Origin: Limisphaerales bacterium
Lineage (GTDB): Bacteria > Verrucomicrobiota > Verrucomicrobiia > Limisphaerales > AAA164-E04
Length of the DNA stretch: 64,000 nt
Direction: 5' to 3'
Assembly: GCA_024761205.1 (NCBI GenBank)
Contig: JAMASS010000028.1
Coordinates: forward strand, 1 to 64,000
Below the pieces are notes generated by a model, which was not told where the DNA came from, ran no database searches, and was given only the letters and a program-made list of their open reading frames with translations. A program made the position numbers and the translations under genes. Of this stretch, positions 1 through 10,813 are shown piece after piece. Each line of letters begins with the position of its first letter. The first letter of the stretch is position 1.

Positions 1-81
1 CGAGCGTTGGATTTCCTGTTGTATGGCGATGCGCATCACATCGGCATCGGTAATCTCGAGCTTTCTCGCCACAGCTTTCAT
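1..81 (-). CDS. Partial small protein, possibly ribbon-helix-helix antitoxin-like
   Basis: An ATG at 81 on the minus strand opens a frame that runs off the window edge after 27 codons (begins MKAVARKLEITDADVMRIAI). The alternating hydrophobic/charged pattern resembles the helical part of small ribbon-helix-helix or CopG-like DNA-binding antitoxins, but too little is visible to assign a family. The true start may lie upstream. It sits just 3' of a decayed ABC permease on the same strand, so it could equally be a remnant. Function is not known. Confidence 0.25.
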   Translation of the reverse strand, partial: MKAVARKLEITDADVMRIAIQQEIQRS

Positions 82-148
82 CTCGTGTCGGGGTGCTCGT
101 ATCGTACGCCATTATGCGGCATAATTTAAGTCGCCTTGTTTAATTTCC

Positions 149-1010
149 TTACAGGGCTTCCGTGGGCTGAACCGTGGCGACCCGGTAACTGGGGAGCAGG
201 CACATGCGCTGAGGCTGACGACGCTGAACACCAAAACAATTAGAGATTATGTGGGACGATCATAAGTGGTGATGTCGTAGAGTTGACTAGTTATGAGGCA
301 GAATTAGGGCTGAGCCACTGATCAAGCCCGCTCCGAGCCTCAGAAGAGTGAGTATTCCCCCTTTGTCACATGTCTTCTTCAAGTGAGGTGCTTAGATTGG
401 TTTGAGGCGCGCTCAGGACGGGTATGAACCCCATGAACGCAGTGACGACGAGGCTAATTAGACAGGTGAATCCCAAGACCCGGAAAGCAATCTGTAGCGC
501 GTCCAGGCAGGACAGGTTTTCGAGCGGCGGCCTTGAGCCAATCGATCGCTCCATGTGCCAAGAGCACTCCCTGAAAACCGCCCGTCAGAGTGATTTAGGG
601 CTTCGGTCAGCCAGAGGCCATGACTGAGGGTCACAAGTTGATGGTTGCCGTAGGCGAGTTCATTGCGAGGCGGAAATTACGCCTGAGCGTGGGCTGGACC
701 CTGAGCAGGGGGAAGAGATTCGCCGTGAGATTGGGCGCTAAGAACTCGAAGTGGTTCGGCATCTGTCGACACATTGAAGCTGTTGAAGGCATAGTCCGCC
801 ATGTCATCGAAAGACGCGTTTTGTTCTCGCCACGCTCGATAGTTCAGAGGCGCAGAATCAAACGTTTGCTCCCTACCGTGTCGACCAGACTTTGAGTAAA
901 TGATTCGATTCATCGAGTGGAAGCGGGCGAAGAATCACCGCGTCTACAATGCTGCGGGGGGGATAGTCGAGCCGATAGAGGAGTCGGGCCAGTTCGAAAA
1001 CCAATAGGCA
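149..1010 (-). pseudogene. Decayed ADOP/MacB-type ABC transporter permease
   Basis: Minus-strand pieces in different frames match the acidobacterial-type (ADOP) permease layout. From 5' to 3' there is an AVILRPLPL/VWSTR segment near 920-890, then a periplasmic core segment with NYRAWREQNASFDDMADYAF around 830-760, and finally a LLPSYRVATVQPTEAL-type C-terminus with a stop at 151-149. These permeases normally have about 800 residues with an N-terminal helix, a large MacB periplasmic domain and two FtsX domains. Here at least three frameshifts and large losses remove most of that, so no functional product is expected. The same family recurs at 23.8 kb and in an array at 32.4-38.3 kb. Confidence 0.7.
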
Positions 1011-1194
1011 ACCACCTTTCCCCCGCGGGGGAGTGCGGGGTATGATTGTTACAACTCGGTGACGGCCAGGGGGTAGAGTAACAAATTTACGGCCCTTTCT
1101 GTCATAGTCCTCACGAAATCTCCCGGCTTTGCCGTTAACGCTGCACTTTCCGCTGACCAGACGGGAGTCTTTGGCCAGAGGGGTGATTCGTAAG

Positions 1195-3552
1195 ATGAAC
1201 GTAGAAATATCACGACGACACGCTGGATTGGTCTTGGTGACCGCTCTTGTTTTTGGGTTTTTGAATTTTGCCTGCATTGGCGCGGCCCGCGATGCCGATC
1301 CCAATTAGCGGCCCGGGGATAATTGCTTCACGGTCAACCGACTGACGCAGCCGTACGAGCTTTGTGAGCCAGTTGTGTTTGAGATCGCCAATGATAGCCG
1401 CGTTTTCATCATGGAGTTTCGAGGCACGGTTAAGGTCTACGATCCGGCAGTTCAAGCATTGAAGAGCGTGGGCATGTTGGCCGTGAATTTGCAGTGCAAT
1501 CCGGAGCAAGGGTTGAAGGGGATGACATTGGATCCAAACTTTGATGAAAACGGCTGGATGTCTCTTTATTACTACCATCCGGTTGAGGCCAAAGCCTGTT
1601 GGTGGCGAATTCCGCGATTGTCGTTTTTGAATGGCCCCGCGCAGCAGGGATCCTGTTGTCACACAGGCGGTGGGATGACTTGGGATCAGCCCGGGAATTT
1701 GTATCTCACGGTCGGCAATAATCGCGGCAACAATATTAGCGCCCACACCGACGAGCGGCATGGGATGATCCGGGAGGTTCCGCAAATTCGAATTCATCCG
1801 GAGCCGGATGGATCTTACACCATTCCCGAAGGTAACATGTTTTCGCCTGGCAGCCAAAGACCCGTCCTGAGATTTAACACCATGGGACACCGGAACGCTT
1901 GGCGGGTCACGGTAGATAGTGCCACCGGTTACCTTTATTGGAGGTGAAGTCGGCCCTGCTGGGAGAGAGGATTTTGAGAAAGGACCCAAGGGCTATGACG
2001 AATTTAATCAGGCTAGGAAACCTGGCTTCTTTGGTTGGCCTATTTTGTCGGCGAGTCCGCATTCTCTTATTGGGACTATGCCAAAAACAAGCAGGGTGCC
2101 CTGTTTGACCGTGATCGCCTCATCAACAATTCTCCCAATAACACGACGGGAATCCGTGAATTGTCCCCTGTGGCGCCTTCGTTTGTTTAGCTACCCGTAT
2201 GACGTCTCGAACGAGTTTCCTGAATTAGGAACCGGCGGACGTTCGGCAACGGGAGGGCCGATTTATCATCGTTCAGATTTCGTTAATCCGGTCCGGATGG
2301 GGATTTCTACGTGTTGGAATATGGCGGTCGCTGAATGCAGAGGAGCCCCGATTCGAGAATCACGCGGATTGAATATGAAGGCGGGAAATCGCGCACCGAT
2401 CGTCCACGCTGCCTCAAATCTGAGGGGTGGGATTCCTCTCTTTAGAGTATTGCTCTCGTCGCAAGGCACGGAGGATTATGACGGCGATGATCTGCGGTGT
2501 CAGTGGGAGGTGACGGGCTTGGCCGGCAACACTCGAACCTACTGAGAGGCGAATCCCGAAGTGGAATTAGATTCAGTCGGAACCTATACTGCATCGTTGA
2601 CCGTGACGGATCTATCGGGTGTCACGGGCTCGGCTTCGATCAAAGTGGTTTCCAGCAATGAGCCGCCGAGGGTTTCGGTCGCTTTAAATGGGAATCAATC
2701 GTTCTACTTCCTGAATCGGCCCATTGGATATGCGGTTGATGTGAAGGACCGAGAGGATGGTTCGTTGGCGGACGGAGGCGTCGAAGATGGCAATGTGCAT
2801 TTGAGTTTCGATTATGTGGCCTCCGATTTTGATTTGGACACTCTGCCATCAGGTGAAAGTGGCGACGATATTGCTGGCTCGTTTGGCGAAAAAGATTGTC
2901 ATCGGAGGGGGGCGTTTGGGGACCGGTGTCGATACCGCTGAACGCCTTGCTCAACGAGAAGGATGCACCTTCCATTCTTAAGTATGTCTTGTGTGCCGAT
3001 GAGACTGTGTTGAGACGCATCCGCTGGCCGGTGAGTTCATAGGGAAGTTCACTAGTGGCGATGACGGCGGCGGATCCTTTGTGATCCGAGCGGTCTACAC
3101 AGATCAGGGAGACGATTATGACCCGCCGTTGAGTGTGTCGGCACTTCAATTCCTGCGGAGCCCGCTCTTCACGCCGTCTGCAGCTGATGAGACAAAGAAC
3201 GTCGACCTGGCGAGTCACGGGGGGGTAATGCGCGACATAACGGCTATTTGGCTTTTCGGGATGTTGATGTCACCGATGTCACGGGAATCACGATTCGGGC
3301 TGCAGCGCTTGGTGTGCTCGGATAGCAAGGGGGGGACGGTCAAACTTCGACTTGATGATCCGGAGGAGCCGGTGTGGGCGTCCGCAAAAGTCAAGAAGAT
3401 GGTCTACAACAAGGCAGCTTCAAGATGCCCGAGTTTGATCTTGACCTCAAGCCTATCAAAGGAAAACAGGATTTGTTCATGGTCGTTCGGAATGAAGCGG
3501 CAACGGAGTCTTCGTTGGTGCTGACTCGACTTTTACGTTGTCGGCAGACTAG
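1195..3552 (+). pseudogene. Decayed secreted PQQ-type sugar dehydrogenase with PKD and CBM6-like modules
   Basis: The original start is probably ATG 1195: a signal-peptide-like stretch follows, then an in-frame TAG, then the same frame continues as a long open stretch. That stretch (to about 1945) reads as a six-bladed glucose/sorbosone dehydrogenase propeller (EFRGTVKVYDP, MTLDPNFDENGW, MGHRNAWRVTVDSATGYLYW). After a frameshift come YDVSNEFPELGTGGRSATGG, a PKD-like segment (about 2560-2680) and a carbohydrate-binding-like end with GGTVKLRLDD and PEFDLDLKPIKGKQDL. The final frame ends in TAG at 3550-3552. Intact relatives in Verrucomicrobia and Planctomycetes are secreted and oxidise sugars or bind glycans. 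At least five frame changes make this copy dead. Confidence 0.8.
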
Positions 3553-3573
3553 CGAGCGATGTTTTTGAGCTAG

Positions 3574-3680
3574 GGGAAGGCGGTGAAGGGGCATCGCGTT
3601 CCAGACGCTGTCGCGAAACTGGACGGTCTTTTTGTTTCCGGACGGTTTTGGAGTGCGGCGATTTTTCGTCACTTTGGATT
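3574..3680. repeat. Dispersed palindromic repeat, copy 1
   Basis: The left arm reads GGGGAAGGCGGTGAAGGGGC. The right arm reads TTTTGGAGTGCGGCGATTTT followed by TCGTCACTTTGG, so the arms carry the family core GCGGTGA...CACCGC-like palindrome with divergence. It lies immediately after the dead sugar dehydrogenase gene. Four more copies occur at 12.5, 21.4, 23.7 and 41.6 kb. Confidence 0.65.
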
Positions 3681-3779
3681 TATATGATCGTAGAGGTAAT
3701 CAACTCAACCATTCCGCAGAGATGCGTTTGGTCTCCTCAGGTGAGCGAATTCCCGATTGAACGATCGAATTGATTCACT

Positions 3780-6074
3780 TTAATCCGTGAACAGGGAATG
3801 CCCGACACCGCCAAAATCTCGGCCGCCTCATGGTGGCCAACTCTATTGGTGAGAAATAATCTCCGGGCGGTGCCTCGTAACCGGCGTGTTGGCGATGCCT
3901 GCTGCACCGATGCCGTGATTCTCGATGTATGCCACCGATTTCCTTTACAAAGGAACCGAATCCCGAAAAGACAATCAGTGGTTGGCTATCCGTGAGCCCG
4001 GGAAAACCGGCTCGGTGGAGTTGCCCCTCGCCCTCGCCGACAGTGAATATTCCATCACTCTGTGTGTGGTTGTGAAAATGATGGGCGCCCGACCTATCAG
4101 GTGCATCTTAATGATGCACCGTTGAGACCTTTCGATTGCTTCTGGCTGCGACGGCGGAGGGCGGAGCGGTTTCGCTACACGTGGACGGAAATTGAGATTG
4201 CCCGATGGGATCGAATTCGAGTCACGGCAAGCGCCCATACTGAGAATGGGAGTGATATCGCTTGAGGACGATGGTCGCAACTGGTGTTTTCACGACCGTT
4301 GGGCGAGATTGGTATCATGGCCACTCTCCAGACTTTGGAACCCGATGTCTATGGCGAGCTCAAACAGTAGCATCACTTCACGCTTGTCGTTCAAGGGGCT
4401 GAGTTAGGTGAGCGATCGAATCCAAATCTCTTTACTGATTTTCGACTCGATATTTCCTTCTCTCATGCGGCTTCTGGAAAGCACTATACTGTGCCAGGCT
4501 GCTATTATGCCGACGGATTCGCTGGCGAGACAAGCAGTGAATCGAGTTCTATCTGGCGCGCTCATTTTGCCCCGGACGAACCGGGGGCATGGGCTTGGAA
4601 GTGTTCGTTTCGCCGCGGTCAGAATATTGCGATGTTCGATGGCGACGACTTTAGCGAACGAACCCACTTTGATGGGAACACCGGAACGTTTGAGATCAAG
4701 CCACCAATAAGCTGGGGAACGACTTCCGAGCCAAGGGACGATTGGGAGTATATGGGTGAGCGGTGCTTGCGTTTTGCGGGCACGGGGCAAGCTTTTCTCA
4801 AGGGGCCGCGCGGACAGTCCGGAAAACCTCCTCGTTTATGTTGATTTCGCCAGCGTCAAACCGGTTCACAAAGCCTCAATCAGTTCCGCGCGAATGAGGC
4901 AGCCGAGTCATCGCTGCATGGGTATGCACCACACGCACAAGATTGGTCGAAAAGGAGACCGATGCGGCAAGCAAGCAAAGGAAAGAACATCATAGGCACA
5001 CTCAATTATTTGGCAGGGCAGGGGAGGAATTCGGTATATTTCCTTATCATGAACGACGGCGATGACGTTTGGCCGTAGACAACTCATGACGAGCGATTCC
5101 GGTTTGATTGCAGTAGGCTGGATCAATGGGAGATGGTTTTCTCGCAACATGGGGCGGGTGGGTTTGATGTTCCATGTTGTGGCTCAGGGGACAGAAAATG
5201 ATCAACTACTCGACAGTGGTGGGTTGGGTCTGAGGCGATTGTACTATCGCGAGTTGATTGTGCCGAGTGGGTCATCATCTCGCGTTGGTTTGGAATTTCG
5301 GTGAGGAGAATACGAACACCGATCAACAGCGATCACAGCTCGCGGATTTCTTTGAGGCGAACGATCCTTACAATCATCCAGTCATGGTCCATTACATATC
5401 CCGGGCAACACGATGTCATTTACCCTCCGTTGCTGGAGTATTTCTGTCTCGAGGGCTTATCGTTGCAAGATGGATGACATGAACTTGACCCGCGCGGAGA
5501 CGCTTAATTGGGTGTGACGCTCGGGCGATGCCAGGAAGCAGTGGGTGGTGTGCCTCGACGAGATCGATCCTGCCGATCCGGACGTGCAACCGGACGCCGG
5601 TGTTCGGCGACACGGGCTTTGGGGCAACCTTATGGTTAGGGGCGCCGGGGCAGATTGGTATTTTAGCTATCGATATCACACAACGATCTCAATTGTGAGG
5701 ACCTGCGGCTGTGGGAGGACATGTGGAAACTGAAGCACATCGCCATGAATTTTTTTCATCAACCCCTTCCCTTTACCGAAATGTCGGCAATGGGTGAGTT
5801 GACGAGTGATTCGGCGGACTATTGTTTTGTGAAGCAGGAAGAAGTGTGCTGCGTTTACTCGCCGAACAGTGCGCCGATTCAGATCGATCTTTCCGATGCC
5901 ACGGGTGCGTTTGATGTTGGTTGGTTCAATCCTCGGCTCGGTTGGGCACCCGTCTGTGGAACGGTTCGGACGGTGAGTAGAGGGGCGGAAGGCATCAGTA
6001 TTGGCGCTGCGCCAGAGGTTGATGGGAAAGATTGGGTCGCGGTTGATTCGGCGCAATCGATAGGGCGCCCTTGA
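3780..6074 (+). pseudogene. Decayed DUF5060-type glycoside hydrolase
   Basis: Plus-strand fragments in all three frames line up with the DUF5060 (PF16586) glycosidase architecture. A beta-sandwich region at 3940-4330 (REPGKTGSVELPLALADSEY) is followed by the DUF5060 domain at 4460-4840 (HFAPDEPGAWAWK, RCLRFAGTGQAFLKG). A TIM-barrel part at 4850-5700 includes GTLNYLAGQGRNSVYF, the LVWNFGEENT stretch and KQWVVCLDEIDP. A collagen-binding-like C-terminus ends at 6074 (DVGWFNPRLG). The intact enzyme would be secreted and act on plant or algal polysaccharides; the exact substrate cannot be told. Many frameshifts and stops make it non-functional. It converges tail-to-tail with the next dead hydrolase. 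Confidence 0.75.
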
Positions 6075-6878
6075 CAGAGAGTGAGGTGGTTGCGCGCCAT
6101 CGGGAGCCGCCGTAAGAGGAGATCGGCAGCATCGTTGGTTTCGACCATGGTAAATGGTTTCTCGAATCCCTTGAATTCGTCGAGCAGCCAATCCAAGACC
6201 CCGAGACAATCTTCCGGTTGGTCTATAAAGAACGGATAATAGCTCACGCCAATCAGATCGTTGTAGGGCATCAACACCTTGAACGCGCTCAACATCTTGC
6301 CCCGATGCTTGGACATGTTGTTGGGAAGCGTGAACGAGGCAAAGATCGTAAGGTCGGGATACTCGGATTGCAGTGTCTGGTAGGCATGTCCGTGCAGTTT
6401 AACATAGGCATATCCCACCAAGCCCTGTTTCGGTTGTCGTCTTCGTTGATTTCGGTGCCAATCACCAGATAGTCGAATCGGAAAAACTCAATGCTGTGCC
6501 TATAGTAGGAAAGGTGAGCCTTTATGACTGCTGAGGTGGTCGTAAGACTTTTTCTGAAGTGCTTTGGGAAGATGTTGCACGCCTTTCTCCGCTAGTTTCA
6601 GTTCACGGCGCCCAAGTGAGATGGCGAGATATACTTTTCCATTCGGTGGCGTTACTGATCACTTACCCTTCCATTCTTCCAGGAGTTCGGTCGGTAACGC
6701 TTCGCCATTCCGCGCCGATTTCCATGGGACGCCTTCAACCTGTGGCAGCGTTTGTCTGGAGAACACAACTCATACGACTCGCCACTTTCCCTCCAGCGCG
6801 CTTCCGTAAAGCCAGAATGTAATAAATGAAGGCTATGATAACAAAGCGAAGAGCCTTTTTGAGTTTGGTTGCTTTCAT
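6075..6878 (-). pseudogene. Decayed GH53-like (endo-beta-1,4-galactanase-like) hydrolase
   Basis: The minus strand from a probable ATG at 6878 has a short hydrophobic leader (KKALRFVIIAFIYYILA). Frame-broken segments follow that resemble secreted galactanase-like TIM barrels: WKSARNGEALPTELLEEWKG, then LAISLGRRELKLAEKGVQHL, then FFRFDYLVIGTEINE (the acid/base region of this clan), and IGVSYYPFFIDQ with FEKPFTMVETNDAAD, the nucleophile-side strand. The product would have cleaved galactan side chains of pectin. At least three frameshifts are needed to join the pieces, so it is a pseudogene. Family assignment rests on motif memory and may be a close relative rather than GH53 itself. Confidence 0.6.
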
Positions 6879-7035
6879 GATGAAATAGTTCGAGCGCCGA
6901 CACGGCTGAATGAGGCAGTCAAGCGATTCAAGGAAGGCTGGAATCTTGAATTTGGTCAATCAGACGCTTCTCGTAACGCGCCGTGATCCTTCTTCATTGC
7001 GGAAATTTTGAAATTTGCCAGCATCCGCGCCTCAA
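6879..7035. other. Spacer without recognisable gene
   Basis: Short stretch between the dead hydrolase and the decayed vapC. I see no coding signal or structured repeat in it. Confidence 0.5.
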
Positions 7036-7410
7036 TCACCAGGTTGTTTTAACCCCACGAAAACGATAGATGATTTGGTTTTTGGTTAGGATGAGCGCAT
7101 TGAACGTCAAAGCCGTGGTGGCGATGGTTCGAACAGCGGGATCCGGGTGATTCCATTTCAACTCCAAGTCTTTGATCCAGATCGACGCGTCGACTGGGAC
7201 TATTTTGAGAGAACGATAACGTTTGAGTCGGTTGGCGAAATCTTTGATTGAGATGCCGATATCGAGCTTCCCTTTCTTGATTTTGATTCCAACCTCCCAA
7301 TTGGAAATGGCACTCGTATAGCCGTTCGATTGTTCGAGCTTTGCGCAGATTTTGGAAGCTTTGGTGGAAAACTTGGTAGGACCCAGCACTCACCAGAGTA
7401 GCATTGGTAA
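7036..7410 (-). pseudogene. vapC: Decayed VapC-like PIN-domain toxin
   Basis: The minus-strand frame reads MLLW, a stop, then VLGPTKFSTKASKICAKL, followed by SAISNWEVGIKIKKGKLDIG and a C-terminal TALTFNALILTKNQIIYRF. This is the order of a VapC ribonuclease (about 125-130 residues): first acidic region lost to a stop, second acid in NWEVG, C-terminal ATALT...LLTKDE region. An acidic residue usually present in the final LLTKD motif is replaced (LTKNQ), and the usual DPADR-type motif is altered to DPAVR. Together with the nonsense codon near the start, this argues for a dead toxin. The antitoxin remnant lies directly upstream. Confidence 0.7.
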
Positions 7411-7426
7411 TCAAGGAGTATCACTG

Positions 7427-7657
7427 TCAGATGTTTTTCCACTTACCCGACTCAGTCTCCATGCGATCACCGCAGTAAATGACCTTGCCTCAAAGATTGC
7501 CAAAGAGATTTTCCATACTCTCCTGGTCTTAGAAGGGAATGACTCGAAGGGATGGGCGACCGTTATCCGTGACGATGATCTCTTTGCTGATCCGCTCCAC
7601 TTCGCAAAAATACTCCAGCATCTTGGCCTTAAGCTTGCCTTTGGCAATCATTTTCAT
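7427..7657 (-). pseudogene. vapB: Decayed Phd/YefM-type (VapB) antitoxin
   Basis: ATG at 7657 opens MKMIAKGKLKAKMLEYF, then SKEIIVTDNGRPSLRVIPF, which is the DNA-binding N-terminus of Phd/YefM-family antitoxins. A stop follows, then in the same frame SMENLFGNL, a stop, GKVIYCGD and ESGKWKNI, the usual toxin-binding tail. So the whole gene is still in one frame and is interrupted only by two nonsense changes. It is upstream of vapC in the standard antitoxin-first order. Confidence 0.7.
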
Positions 7658-7699
7658 AGTACTGTAATAATTATAGCCACGACCATGCTCGAATTATAA

Positions 7700-8189
7700 A
7701 ATTTTATAAAACCCTTGGCTCTGATGATTTGCTTCATGATATTGCCTTTGAGCGGAGTGATGGAAGAAGGTTCAGCCAGGATGAATCGGATTTTTTATAA
7801 TAGAGATAATTTTGTGAATCCCGCTCGTTCCGTTTCGATCATCAAACAAATACAGACCGGTAGTCGGGATCTTCCCGTGGTTGGAATCAGACCTGGATTT
7901 GTCCGATGTTGTGGCGTTAGGAGCTGGAACGCCGCAATCTCTTAAATAACATCAAGATTTCAGTCCCCATGATCGATGGTTACTCAAGTTTTGGGGAATT
8001 CGAGATCTGGCAGGCTTTTGCGCAGCCGCTGGCGGGAGTGGATTGTGAAAATATCCCATCAGGGATCTTGCAGATAAACACGCCGCTAAAATAAATGTTT
8101 CGAACGGCGTGCCATGTATGTGCCGATGGCTGAAACGAGTGTGCTGATGAAAAACCAAATGGCTGTCCAGACTAAGGTCTCAATTGATC
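7700..8189. other. Region without assignable gene
   Basis: About 490 bases upstream of the DUF1501 remnant. Short open stretches occur on both strands but none shows a family motif. A few lie in frame with the following gene and may be its eroded 5' part. Nothing else stands out. Confidence 0.4.
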
Positions 8190-9115
8190 CATGGCCTTCC
8201 AGCGAGCCCGAACATGGCTATCTCACCTGTATTAACCCATTGGAACCAAACACAATGGTGAGAAAGCGCAAGTAATTGCCCCGTTTAGGGTGGCTGTGCT
8301 GGTAAGCAATATGATCCCTTCGTCGCCAAGGAGGGAAAAGCTCTTTCAGTTTCCCCAAGGTTTGACCACGCACCGGATTCAATCGCGTCATTCCCTGCGG
8401 AAATAAATGGAACAACGGCATTCCGATTTGGATACGCGAGATGAAATGGAGGACATGGACCACTTCGAGCAGTAAGCGTTTGATCTGGTAGCCGGCGGGC
8501 GGGCGCAGGCAGCCTTTGATCTTTTCCGCGAATCGTAAAAAATGGTGGAGTGCTAAGGTAAACACAATTGGTGGCGACAGGCACTACTCGCGAGGCGATT
8601 AGTGGAAAGCGGGAGTAACTTTCGCCACCATTGATCTCAGTAATCATGGTGTTTCCGGGACACGCACGGTGACAGCATACTCCCCTATGGCGGCACCCTC
8701 CCGGCGGTATTTAGAACGGTCTGCGCCTTTGCTTCCGATCTTCGATCACTTGATTGCCACGTTAGTGATGGATTTGGAAGAACGAGGGTTTCGCGGCGAC
8801 ACCTTGGTGATCGCGATGGGCAAATTGGGGCGGACATTGGCTTTGGGAAATCAGGGCAGTACTGACGGGCGCAGTCATTGGTTCTTTGTCTCCTCGATAT
8901 TGATGGTGGAGTGGCGGCTTCCGGCATGGGCAAGTCATCAGTGCCACTTCCAAAGACGACGGTGAAATTGCCGAGCGCCCCGTCACTCCCGGGGATACTA
9001 CCGCGACGATTTGCCGTCACTTTGGCGTCCTGCTTGACGCCACCTATCTCAATCATCAGGGACGGCCGATTCATGCCGTGCAAGGGGGTAGCAATCCGCT
9101 CGAGGAGATCGTGTG
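8190..9115 (+). pseudogene. Decayed DUF1501 (sulfatase-like, planctomycete-type) protein
   Basis: Frame-broken plus-strand segments follow the DUF1501 order. First comes a GLTTHRIQSRHSL-like Leu/Arg-rich part, then QAFDLVAGGRAQAAFDLFRE, then LLARRLVESG. After these are LLPIFDHLIATLVMDLEERG with DTLVIAMG (the C-terminal metal-site-like strand) and a final RPVTPGDTTATI segment closing near 9113. DUF1501 proteins are exported by a Tat-type leader and are usually paired with PSD1/DUF1549 cytochrome proteins; no such partner is visible here. The N-terminal third is missing or unrecognisable and several stops are present. Confidence 0.7.
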
Positions 9116-10149
9116 AAGGTTTCTTACGGAAGTTTCTTTTTCTCAGAATTAGTCACTATGGGTTCCAATCCTTTCCGGACGCATTTCATCTTCGGAAAGG
9201 CAATGAATGAGTATCCAGTCGAATTCGATATGACAACCGCGACGACCTTCCCCTGGGCCTTTCGGCGGATGACCGTGTAACGAGTTGAAAGGGCCGTCCC
9301 TTGGAGAGTTTCTTAGGGTTCTTTCCCCTGTTGGTTCGGCGCTTAATGTCGCGATTGAATTGAGCGTTTGTAAGAGCCTCATTGCACTTGCCAACTCGAG
9401 GTGATCTCCTTAACAGAGTCGAATCGTTCGATCTTTTTTATCTCGATCTTTTTTATCGAGCGTTTGATCGATAAAGCGGTTTGTAACTCGCAGATCCAGA
9501 GGAAATTCACCGCGAAGCGCGCTGTCGGTATAGCAACTGCACAACTTCTGTAGGCGTCATCCCGTGGAGAGTTACGGTTTGGTTCATGCGATTAGTGTAG
9601 CACGGCCGCAACATCGATCGAGATTCGTCAGTACATTCTGGTGGTTGTCCTAGGTTGTTTAGGTGGGAATCCTAAATGAACATTCGATTCGTCGTCTGGC
9701 GTTGTTTTGTCTGTCAGAAATCTGGAATCTTGCTTCTTTTTGTTCTTCCCTGCAAGGCACCTGCACCTCGGCTAAGCCAGGAGAAAAATCACCAATGCAG
9801 TGAGCGAGCGAAACAAGCAAGAGAAGCATTGCTAGCTGCGCCAGAAGCAATCTGATGTCTCGAACAACCCTGCCCCAATTGGTTTCCTTGTAAGTATTGC
9901 CCAGCCAGAACGAAGCTGCGCCTAAACGCATAACCTATAGGGAAGCTAAATCAAGCTGGGTTTGTAGTGAGTGAGTCGATTTCATTCTCGCTAGACTTTA
10001 AGATGAGTCACGCGGGGTAAGCGATGTCGTCACCAATTACCTAGTCGTCATCTATTCCTTGTAGTCGTGTCGACTGATCTTTATGTCTGTAACGACGACA
10101 CCCTCCCTATCCTTGTAGACGTAGGATAATGCTTCTTTGTGATCGAGTA
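9116..10149. other. Long stretch without a supported gene
   Basis: Roughly 1 kb with short frames on both strands. A minus-strand segment around 9790-9870 reads RLLLAQLAMLLLLVSLAHC, a plausible old membrane helix, but stops and frame changes surround it. I see no start, operon context or family motif and regard the stretch as eroded sequence. Confidence 0.4.
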
Positions 10150-10543
10150 TCAGCCGAAGTTCGGTAATTGGTGCATGATTGGCTGCTGATAATCGCTTTC
10201 ATATACGATCATATAATACGCTTTGTCATTATATAGAACTGAATAGAGATTGGTCTTTATCTTGGCTTGGTTACCTCCAATTGTGAGTTTGACATTCTTA
10301 TATTCACTAATGTCTTTTTTTGTCATCGGAAGAATTTTAGAAAGCATTATCTTAAATTGCTTCACGGTCATAGACATCTCTCTGGTCTGTGGGTAGCTTT
10401 GATGGATAATGATTTTGGTCAAAATAGAGAAAATCACATCTGGCCTGAACGTTTTCGAGAGATATTGATTCGAAAAATTTTGGTGCGGTCTCCTCGTCGA
10501 TCGGGATTGTCAATTGGGTTGTCAGTATAGTCAGGGAGATCAA
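10150..10543 (-). pseudogene. A+T-rich broken gene of unknown function
   Basis: Two minus-strand frames overlap: the first (from about 10540) reads TIPIDEETAPKFFESISLEN and stops at DREAI. The second, shifted, continues MTVKQFKIMLSKILPMTKKD to a stop after MHQLPNFG. Joined by one frameshift they give about 125 residues rich in Lys, Ile and Asn. Base composition is visibly more A+T-rich than the neighbours, which suggests acquired DNA. I recognise no family and do not propose a function. Confidence 0.4.
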
Positions 10544-10813
10544 AAAATTTGTCTCATGCTTTTTTTGCGAATAACCTCCCTACAAGTGCCGGTAATCAGT
10601 AGTGCGGCAGAGAATGAACCGTGGACATCACGCTTGATAGGGCGGTGTCAATAGATTGAATATGCTGAGCGACAATACTCCTTTTTCGGAAATCAGTATT
10701 CTCAACCGCGCCTAGTGACGTTAGTTTTCTTAGATGCAAAGCCGTTGTGAGTTTATCAAATCGGTCGCTAGTCCTATGTTGGCGTTAGGTCTGCCTTCAT
10801 CCGTGTGGGTTTA

